Of a stretch of DNA of 5,381 nucleotides, positions 1 through 5,381 are shown piece by piece. The position numbers and the translations under genes were made by a program. A model generated the notes under the pieces. That model saw only the letters and a list, made by a program, of their open reading frames with translations. It searched no databases and had not been told where the DNA came from. Each line of letters opens with the position of its first letter. The first letter of the stretch is position 1. The stretch covers positions 1-5,381 of the forward strand of contig JBBDRV010000152.1 in NCBI GenBank assembly GCA_040905285.1, given 5' to 3'. Source of the DNA: JBBDRV01 sp040905285. GTDB lineage: Bacteria; Bacteroidota; Rhodothermia; Balneolales; Balneolaceae.

Positions 1-40
1 CGTCAATTGTCATTTGTATGCGGTCAGGTTATTAATTTGA

Positions 41-1432
41 CTACTCCTTAAATCCACCCCTTGTCATGTTGATCGGATCCAGCGCTTTCTTAAGGTCCGC
101 CTCTGAAAGATCTGTCATTTCAAAGGCAACATCCAGAACAGAACGGTCTTCAGCATACGCTTTTTTCGCTATTTTTGCTGCCAGATCATAGCCGATCAGG
201 GGATTCAGGGCGGTAACAAGAACAGGATTTTTACCTGCCATCCCGCGTATTCTTTCTTCGCGGACGGTAAAGTTTTTGATGGATTTATCGGCCAGGTTCC
301 TTGATGCATTTGCAATTATCCTTATGGACTGCAGCAGGTTATGGGCTACCAGCGGCAGCATGACATTCAGTTCAAAATTGCCGGATTGTCCTGCTATGGT
401 AATCGCCGTGTCATTTCCTATTACCTGGGCACAAACCATGGTCAGAGATTCCTCAATCACCGGATTAACCTTTCCGGGCATGATCGACGACCCGGGCTGG
501 AGGGCCTCCAGTTCGATTTCACCCAGTCCGCTGTTCGGCCCTGAATTCATCCACCGCAGGTCATTTCCTATTTTCATCAGGCTGACAGCCAGTGTTTTCA
601 GCTGACCGCTCATTTCTACGGGAGCATCTACGGTTGCCTGGGCTTCAAAATGGTTTTTTGCCTCTGTAAAAGTCTCGCCGGTAAGTTCGGATATTCTGGA
701 AGCAAACCGTTTTCCAAAGGTTACATCTGTATTGATACCTGTTCCCACAGCGGTACCTCCCTGGGGCAGCTCACTTAACCGTTCCAGTGCGGATTCAATC
801 CGTTTGATACCGAGTTCTATCTGGCGTGCATAGCCGCTTAATACCTGTTCGAGGGTCACAGGCATGGCATCCATCAAGTGAGTGCGGCCTGTTTTAACGA
901 CGTCGGACATCCCTTTTCCTTTCTTGCTGACAGTCCGCCGGAGGTGGTCCAGTGCAGGCAACAGATTTCTTTTGGCGGCAAGATAACCCGCAACTCTTAT
1001 CGCAGTCGGAATAACATCATTTGAGCTCTGGCCGAAATTAACATGATCATTCGGATGAATCGTCGTATCTGTGCCCTGTTTTAACTCATTCGCCCGCCTG
1101 GCGATTACCTCGTTTGCATTCATATTTGTCGAGGTTCCGGACCCAGTCTGAAATACATCAAGAATAAAATGGCCATCCAGCTTCCCGTCAACGACTTCCT
1201 GTGCAGCCAGTATAATCGCATCGGCAACTGCAGATTCGACCAGACCGAGATCCCGGTTCACTCCGGCTGCTGCCAGTTTGACAAAACCTGCCGCTTCAAT
1301 AAACTCCCTGCTGAAAATAATTCCACTGATAGGAAAGTTGTCAGAGGCGCGTTTTGTCTGTGCGCCATAATAGGCACCGGAAGGCACTTTAACCTGCCCC
1401 ATGGAATCATTTTCAATACGATAATCACTCAT
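41..1432 (-). CDS. fumC: Class II fumarate hydratase (fumarase C)
   Basis: A full-length 463-residue enzyme that reversibly hydrates fumarate to L-malate in the TCA cycle; iron-free homotetramer in the cytoplasm. The fumarase/aspartase signature GSSIMPGKVNP (314-324) carries the catalytic-loop serine S315 with K321 and N323. H185 in TGRTHLMDAMP and E328 match the His-Glu charge pair of E. coli FumC (H188, E331). TGSGTSTNMNANEV (96-109), IHPNDHVNFGQSSND (125-139) and GGTAVGTGIN (225-234) form the other substrate-site regions. The C-terminus, from about residue 400, is the fumarase C domain (NPLIGYDLAAKIAKKA). SGPNSGLGEIELEALQPGSS separates it from aspartase and argininosuccinate lyase. I chose ATG at 1432-1430 because fumarases typically begin MS(D/E)YRIE; an in-frame TTG at 1450 would add six residues without a Shine-Dalgarno. 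Some 108 bases separate it from the gene upstream, with no clear promoter or terminator. No link to the lipid genes is evident. Confidence 0.96.
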   Translation of the reverse strand: MSDYRIENDSMGQVKVPSGAYYGAQTKRASDNFPISGIIFSREFIEAAGFVKLAAAGVNRDLGLVESAVADAIILAAQEVVDGKLDGHFILDVFQTGSGTSTNMNANEVIARRANELKQGTDTTIHPNDHVNFGQSSNDVIPTAIRVAGYLAAKRNLLPALDHLRRTVSKKGKGMSDVVKTGRTHLMDAMPVTLEQVLSGYARQIELGIKRIESALERLSELPQGGTAVGTGINTDVTFGKRFASRISELTGETFTEAKNHFEAQATVDAPVEMSGQLKTLAVSLMKIGNDLRWMNSGPNSGLGEIELEALQPGSSIMPGKVNPVIEESLTMVCAQVIGNDTAITIAGQSGNFELNVMLPLVAHNLLQSIRIIANASRNLADKSIKNFTVREERIRGMAGKNPVLVTALNPLIGYDLAAKIAKKAYAEDRSVLDVAFEMTDLSEADLKKALDPINMTRGGFKE

Positions 1433-1540
1433 AGACCCAGTCAATTTCAATTGCAGTTATCAATTAATCATGAGCGGGAAATGTACTGAATTTTGACAAA
1501 AAATGGGGGCGGCAGAAGAATTGAAACAGGGAGGGGCTGA

Positions 1541-2656
1541 TTAAAAATCTTTCCGGTACATTCTGTATGTTTTGGTTTTTGAGCCGCCGATTTTTTCCGC
1601 AATCCGGATCATCTCCACATTGCTTTCCAGAATCCAGCTCAGCTCAGACGTGTGCATGCCTACTTCAAGTCCGTTGTCTATGGATTTCTGATGAAGAAGA
1701 GCATCTATGCCCTTGCCCCTGTACGCCGGCAAGACCCCCATCAGCGCCGTTCTTATGCGGTTGATCTTTCTCCGGTTGTAAAGAAGCTGGAAAATACCGA
1801 ATGGGAAAAGCCGGCCGTCCATTTTTCGAAATACCTGGTTGTAATCGGGCAAAGCGACCGAGAAGGCAACCGGTTCACCGTCAATTTCTGCAATATGGGC
1901 GAATTTTGTATTCACAATAGTCTTCAGGTCTTTCGCCAGTACATCCAGCTCTCCCTGTGTGAGTGGAATAAAGCCCCAGTTCCGCTGCCAGGCTTCATTG
2001 AATATATGACGGATGATCTTTACTTCACTTTTAATACGCCGGAGATTGATTTCCCTGATCACCAGACCCGGTATTCTTTTTTTTACTATTCCGGCCGCCC
2101 TCTTCATGCGATCCCTGTTGACGGTATCCTGATCCACCTCATACGCATATAAGTCCATCGCTTTCTCCAGCCGCGCAGAGGTCAGAAGACGATCGTAATA
2201 GGGCTTGTGATAGGGCATCAGGATATACGGGTATTCATCAAATCCATCCACCAGAATGCCGATTTCATCCATCATCCCCGGATTTGAAGGCCCCAGTAGG
2301 TTGTCCATGCCTTTTATTTTCAGCCAGTCCGTGGCAACACGCAGCAGAAGATCGGTGACTTCCTGGGAATCATTCGATTCGAAAAAACCAAAAAAACCGG
2401 TGCGGGTCTTGTGGAAATCATTGTAGCGGTGATCGACAATGGCTGCTATACGGCCGGCCGTTTCCCCATTCTGTTCAGCGAGAAAAAAAGCAGCTTCAGC
2501 ATTTTTGTAGAAAGGATTCCTTTTGACATCAACAAGTTTCTTCTGCTCGGCCAGGAGAGGAGGTACCCAGTAGTCGTCACCATTGTAATGGTGATACGGA
2601 AACCGGAGGAATTTCTTTTTCTCTTCATCCGTCGAGACAAATGTCACACCTGTCAT
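1541..2656 (-). CDS. GNAT-fold acyltransferase, candidate bacterial ceramide synthase (bCerS)
   Basis: A 371-residue protein of a large GNAT-like family usually annotated only as N-acetyltransferase or hypothetical. Numbering here is from the ATG. The C-terminal half holds a GNAT acyl-CoA pyrophosphate loop, MGVLPAYRGKGIDALL (306-321), followed by ELSWILESNVEMIRIAEKIGG (338-358), a GNAT motif B that ends the fold. The N-terminal half has family hallmarks YWVPPLL (29-35), FFLAEQNGETAGRIAAI (57-73), GFFGFFES (87-94) and GPSNPGMMDEIGILVDGF (122-139), and may be a second, degenerate GNAT unit. No signal peptide or membrane span is seen. Bacterial ceramide synthase, described in Caulobacter, is a GNAT-superfamily protein that acylates the sphingoid base; placement directly after spt makes that role likely here, but the assignment rests on context and fold. 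I chose ATG at 2656-2654, 7 bases after the spt stop with GAG six bases ahead. A TTG at 2674 would add six residues and overlap spt by 11 bases, with no Shine-Dalgarno. Confidence 0.8.
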   Translation of the reverse strand: MTGVTFVSTDEEKKKFLRFPYHHYNGDDYWVPPLLAEQKKLVDVKRNPFYKNAEAAFFLAEQNGETAGRIAAIVDHRYNDFHKTRTGFFGFFESNDSQEVTDLLLRVATDWLKIKGMDNLLGPSNPGMMDEIGILVDGFDEYPYILMPYHKPYYDRLLTSARLEKAMDLYAYEVDQDTVNRDRMKRAAGIVKKRIPGLVIREINLRRIKSEVKIIRHIFNEAWQRNWGFIPLTQGELDVLAKDLKTIVNTKFAHIAEIDGEPVAFSVALPDYNQVFRKMDGRLFPFGIFQLLYNRRKINRIRTALMGVLPAYRGKGIDALLHQKSIDNGLEVGMHTSELSWILESNVEMIRIAEKIGGSKTKTYRMYRKDF

Positions 2657-2663
2657 GACCGGC

Positions 2664-3923
2664 TCAATTTTCAAGAAGTGAATGACCGTTTCTGTCTATA
2701 ATACTGTGCTTGATCCCTACCTTTCGAAAAGCATTCAGTACTTTCTCAAGGTGCTCATTGGTGTGTGTAGCCATATAGCTGGTCCGCACAAGAGCCTGAT
2801 TCTGGGGAACAGCAGGCGGTACCACGGCATTTACATAAACGCCTTCTTCAAACAGGTCTTTCCAGAACTGGAAACAATCCATCATATCCCCGATCACCAC
2901 CGGGATAATCGGGGTCTGGCTGGTCCAGACATTGAATCCAAGACTTCTCAATTCCCTTCTCATATAGTTGGAGATCTCTTCCAGCCTCTCCAGTCTCCAC
3001 GTCTCCTCCTTCAATATCTCCAGCGCCTTAAGCACTGTCGCCACATTGGCAGGGGGCATACTCGCGCTGAAAATATGTGCCGGAGAATGATGCCGGATAA
3101 ATTCAATAATGGGCGTATCACCAACAATAAAACCGCCAAGTGAAGCAAATGATTTTGAAAACGTTCCCGTGACAAGATCCACATCCTCCAGCAGGCCGAA
3201 TACAGATGCAGAACCACGGCCGCCTTCTCCTATAACCCCGATAGCATGGGCATCGTCAAGATAGAGCCGCGCCCCGAACTCTTTGCTCAGGGAGATCAGC
3301 TCAGGCACTTTTGCAATCATCCCCGACATGGAGAATACCCCGTCACTGACAATGATTTTCCCCGATTCCGGATCGGCTTTTTCCAGCAATTTGCGCAGAT
3401 GCTCCATGTCACTGTGACGGTACCTTATGGTTGTGGCATTGGATACCTGGGTCCCGACCACAATGCAGGCATGATTGTCCTTATCGGAAAATATGATGTC
3501 ATTTCTGCCTGCAATGGTTTGTATCGACCCTTCATTGGTCTGGTAGCCGGTACTGAACAGAACACAGGCTTCCTTGTTAAGAAAATCCGCCAGTTTTTCT
3601 TCCAGCTCAATATGAAGGTCGAGAGTGCCGTTGAGATACCTGGATCCGGTACAGCCCGTTCCATAGGATGTGATGACATTCTGAGCCGCCTCAATGGTTC
3701 TCGGATCGTTCGTCAGACCCAGATAGTTATTGGAGCCGGCCATTATTACATCACGCCCGTCAATTTTAACAACCGTGCCATCCGTCGCCTGCAATGGTTT
3801 GAAATACGGATACAGACCCATTCCCTTTATTTCTTCAGCCTTGGTAAACTCATAGGCCTTTCTGAAAATATCTGTCTTTTTTAATTCGGGTGTTGAGTCG
3901 CCCATTCTAAGTGACTTGATCAT
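2664..3923 (-). CDS. spt: Serine palmitoyltransferase-like alpha-oxoamine synthase
   Basis: A 419-residue PLP enzyme (class I/II aminotransferase fold, alpha-oxoamine synthase family). Serine palmitoyltransferase joins L-serine and a long-chain acyl thioester, releasing CO2, to give 3-ketosphinganine, the first step of sphingolipid synthesis. The PLP lysine is K257 in GTFSKSFASLGGF (253-265). H151 in DNHAC stacks on the cofactor, D223 and H226 in LDDAHAIGV contact its ring N and O, and R380 in LVRTSYMATHT should bind the substrate carboxylate. The segments GLYPYFKPLQ (36-45), MAGSNNYLGLT (61-71) and GTGCTGSRYLNGTLDLH (88-104) match bacterial Spt, as I recall the Sphingobacterium enzyme, better than BioF or Kbl. 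The N-terminus is some 15 residues longer than that enzyme. The ATG at 3923 follows an in-frame TAA nine bases upstream, so no longer start is possible. An oddity is SMSGMIAKV (198-206), where most relatives have an acidic residue (SMEGDI or SMDGDS). The GNAT-fold neighbour downstream supports the Spt reading. BioF or Kbl remain less likely alternatives. Confidence 0.83.
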   Translation of the reverse strand: MIKSLRMGDSTPELKKTDIFRKAYEFTKAEEIKGMGLYPYFKPLQATDGTVVKIDGRDVIMAGSNNYLGLTNDPRTIEAAQNVITSYGTGCTGSRYLNGTLDLHIELEEKLADFLNKEACVLFSTGYQTNEGSIQTIAGRNDIIFSDKDNHACIVVGTQVSNATTIRYRHSDMEHLRKLLEKADPESGKIIVSDGVFSMSGMIAKVPELISLSKEFGARLYLDDAHAIGVIGEGGRGSASVFGLLEDVDLVTGTFSKSFASLGGFIVGDTPIIEFIRHHSPAHIFSASMPPANVATVLKALEILKEETWRLERLEEISNYMRRELRSLGFNVWTSQTPIIPVVIGDMMDCFQFWKDLFEEGVYVNAVVPPAVPQNQALVRTSYMATHTNEHLEKVLNAFRKVGIKHSIIDRNGHSLLEN

Positions 3924-3964
3924 TGACGTTTAACCTTTAAATATAGACACATTTATTCTTCCTT
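3920..3964 (-). promoter_or_regulatory. Strong ribosome binding site and 10-codon ORF overlapping the spt start
   Basis: In the 69-base gap before spt, the minus strand reads GAAGGAAGAATAAATG. This gives AAGGA at 3964-3960 and an ATG at 3952-3950 after a 7-base spacer, the best ribosome binding site in the window. The short frame encodes MCLYLKVKRQ and stops at TGA (3922-3920), which overlaps the spt ATG (3923-3921) as ATGA. The spt start itself has only AAAGG with a longer 10-base spacer. Ribosomes ending the short frame would be well placed to restart on spt. What is seen is the site, the frame and the overlap; coupling or a leader-peptide role is inferred. It may also simply be a chance frame in a short AT-rich gap. 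Confidence 0.4.
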
Positions 3965-3992
3965 CAAATTAAGATAAGATCCCTGAGAGTCT

Positions 3993-5123
3993 TTACTCCC
4001 TACCATACCTGACTTTTTCTAAAAAGTTCACATATTCCTTGACAACTGTATCCCAGCTGAAATTCTCCAGGACATATTTTTTTGAAGTGGCAGAGAGCCG
4101 CTCCAGCTCCTTCCCCAGAACCTTATCCATTTTTTTTGCGAACTTCCCGGGATCCGTATGGCTTACCCGGTACCCGTTTATTCCCTGTACTATTACATCC
4201 TGAATTCCCTCAAGATCAGATGCGATGGCAGGCAGACCCACCTGGTTGGCTTCCAGCAGCACAATGCCAAATCCTTCCATATCCCCTTCCACAGGTATGT
4301 TTGGCATTACAAACAAATCTGAACCTGTGTAAGCCAGTTTCAGTAATTCGTCCGGTTGCCGGCCGGCCAGAAAAATTGAATCCCTGTACGCTGACTCATC
4401 GGCTGCCCGCCGGATATTTTCATTCTCGGGCCCCTCCCCGATGATCAGGTAATTCACTTTTTGCTGAAGTTTCGGAAGGACTTCCCGAATAAACCAGACA
4501 TGTCCTTTTCTTTTTACCTGACGACCGACGGTCAGGAGAAGATAGCTCCTTTCCCGGGGATCCACACCAAACAGCCGGCTCAGCCTTTTCCTCGCCTCAT
4601 TCTTACCGACCGATTCCCTGTTGCGGTTATCCAGTCCGTTGGGCAGTGTAATCCCGATCTCCGGTGCCATTCCACGATTGATGCAAGCCGTGCGGGTTGC
4701 CTGGGAGACGGAAATCACACCGTTCATTCTTCGAAAGACGACCGGCAGGTATTTCTGATAAATCCACATCGGCAGTGTCACATCCTGCCCGTGATTGATA
4801 GTAACCATGGGAACCTTCGTTTTTTTCCCCAGGAATGGGCTCACAGCGGCTGTCACCATGGATGAAAAAAGAATTACATCCGGTTTAAACTCTCTGACCA
4901 TCCTCGGAATCAAAACGAGCAGCTTGAAAAGAAAAAGTGTGGTTGTAAGGCCAATTCCTTTCCAGGGGGCTCTCTGGATGATGGTCCTGAGTTCAATTCC
5001 TTCTTTTCGCTTCAGGGCATCTACAAGCTGCTGACTTACATTTTGCATCCCGCCAATGCTTTCCAAAGGCTGATTATCCGGAGGATGAAGATGGGAAATG
5101 TATAAGACTTTCAACCCTTTCAA
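3993..5123 (-). CDS. GT4 family glycosyltransferase
   Basis: A complete 376-residue GT-B enzyme of family GT4, which transfers a sugar from a nucleotide-sugar donor with retention of configuration. The N-terminal domain opens with a beta strand, KVLYISHLHPP (5-15), and a glycine loop, GGMQNV (24-29); NHGQD (110-114) carries the usual His. The C-terminal donor domain has LLTVGRQVKRKG (196-207), where R201 and K206 would hold the donor phosphates, then IIGEGPE (227-233) and the EX7E motif E283-E291 in EGFGIVLLE. A hydrophobic stretch (62-73) may help monotopic membrane contact, common for enzymes acting on lipid acceptors. There is no signal peptide, so it acts in the cytoplasm. The start is TTG at 5123-5121: an in-frame stop lies nine codons upstream with no ATG or GTG between, and the TTG overlaps the preceding stop. 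No good Shine-Dalgarno precedes it, which fits translational coupling. A second TTG at codon 4 is an alternative. Position upstream of spt suggests a lipid acceptor, but this is inference. Confidence 0.92.
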   Translation of the reverse strand: MKGLKVLYISHLHPPDNQPLESIGGMQNVSQQLVDALKRKEGIELRTIIQRAPWKGIGLTTTLFLFKLLVLIPRMVREFKPDVILFSSMVTAAVSPFLGKKTKVPMVTINHGQDVTLPMWIYQKYLPVVFRRMNGVISVSQATRTACINRGMAPEIGITLPNGLDNRNRESVGKNEARKRLSRLFGVDPRERSYLLLTVGRQVKRKGHVWFIREVLPKLQQKVNYLIIGEGPENENIRRAADESAYRDSIFLAGRQPDELLKLAYTGSDLFVMPNIPVEGDMEGFGIVLLEANQVGLPAIASDLEGIQDVIVQGINGYRVSHTDPGKFAKKMDKVLGKELERLSATSKKYVLENFSWDTVVKEYVNFLEKVRYGRE

Positions 5124-5381
5124 CGATGCACGGTATTTAGAGTTTCTTTATAATATGAAAGCAATGTACTGTTGACCTGATTCCAGCTGTAGTTTTGCGA
5201 TTTAAGAAATGCCTGCTCACCCATTCCTTTTCTCAGATTCTCGTCTTCCAGGAGATCGGCTATGGCACATACATATTGCTCCGGCGCTGAAACCGGTACA
5301 AGATAACCGTTCTTTCCATGATCGACCAACGATTTGCTGCCGACCGCATCTGCTACAATACACGGAAGGCCAGAGGACATC
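5120..5381 (-). CDS. GT4 family glycosyltransferase, C-terminal fragment (5' end outside window)
   Basis: This is the last part of a retaining GT-B glycosyltransferase, probably using a nucleotide-sugar donor. About 86 codons are visible and the frame is still open at the window edge. The first visible residues, MSSGLPCIVAD, match the segment that follows the second Glu of the GT4 EX7E motif (usual form EAMxxGxPVVA), so the ATG at 5380-5378 is an internal Met and not the start. The next stretch, SLVDHGKNGYLVP, is the standard GT4 element that closes the donor site, and NYSWNQV is the usual C-terminal helix start (Y/FSW). Most of the protein, including the N-terminal acceptor domain, lies beyond 5381. 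Its TGA stop overlaps the TTG start of the next glycosyltransferase by 4 bases, so the two are almost surely co-transcribed. The family is clear; the sugar and acceptor cannot be told. Confidence 0.88.
   Translation of the reverse strand, partial: MSSGLPCIVADAVGSKSLVDHGKNGYLVPVSAPEQYVCAIADLLEDENLRKGMGEQAFLKSQNYSWNQVNSTLLSYYKETLNTVHR

Noticed and set aside
1..13. Possible start of a further gene on the minus strand (ATG at 13-11)
   Set aside because: Only four codons are visible and no Shine-Dalgarno precedes them, so a gene cannot be supported.
1493..1498. TTGACA on the + strand between fumC and the GNAT gene, a perfect -35 box
   Set aside because: No -10 element sits 16-18 bases downstream (the bases there read AAGAAT), and transcription would run antisense into the GNAT gene.
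1433..1540. Promoter or terminator for fumC on the minus strand
   Set aside because: The best pair, TTCAGT and TTAATT with 17 bases between, matches only three of six positions in each box. No GC-rich hairpin with a T run is present.
3246..3884. A 212-codon open frame on the + strand
   Set aside because: It lies wholly inside spt on the opposite strand. The spt reading has complete family motifs, while the + frame gives a protein with no recognisable domain. The shorter + strand frames opposite fumC, the GNAT gene and the glycosyltransferase are rejected for the same reason.
2664..3923. Reading the PLP enzyme as BioF (8-amino-7-oxononanoate synthase) or Kbl
   Set aside because: The GLYPYFKPLQ and GTGCTGSRYLNGTLDLH segments and the GNAT neighbour fit Spt better, and no biotin or threonine-degradation gene is present. 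The fold family is the same, so this is a preference and not a proof.
5378..5380. ATG as the true start of an 86-residue protein
   Set aside because: The Met falls in the conserved GT4 segment just after the EX7E motif, where Met is usual, so the frame is the tail of a longer gene.

Overview
The window holds five genes, all read from the minus strand, so transcription runs from high to low coordinates. In that order they are: the C-terminal end of a family 4 (GT4) glycosyltransferase cut by the window edge; a complete second GT4 glycosyltransferase; a PLP-dependent alpha-oxoamine synthase best read as serine palmitoyltransferase (Spt); a GNAT-fold protein that I propose is the bacterial ceramide synthase (bCerS); and a complete class II fumarase (FumC). 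No RNA gene, CRISPR array, insertion sequence or convincing terminator is visible. No gap between genes exceeds about 110 bases.

The first four genes look like one transcription unit. The two glycosyltransferases overlap by 4 bases, a 69-base gap separates the second from spt, and the GNAT gene starts 7 bases after the spt stop or overlaps it by 11, depending on the start chosen. The 69-base gap contains a 10-codon ORF with an excellent Shine-Dalgarno sequence. Its stop overlaps the spt start (ATGA), which suggests translational coupling. fumC follows in the same direction after about 108 bases and may be read through or transcribed separately.

Together the genes suggest a sphingolipid or glycosphingolipid locus. 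Spt would condense serine with a long-chain acyl thioester to 3-ketosphinganine, the GNAT protein would N-acylate the sphingoid base, and the glycosyltransferases could add sugars to the lipid at the cytoplasmic face of the membrane. The third known step, the ceramide reductase CerR, is not in the window. fumC is a central-metabolism enzyme with no obvious link to this pathway.

The organism is a bacterium with a dense gene layout and middling base composition. The Spt resembles, from memory, enzymes of Bacteroidota/FCB-group bacteria and some former Deltaproteobacteria. A lineage in or near those groups fits, but the sequence alone does not settle it.
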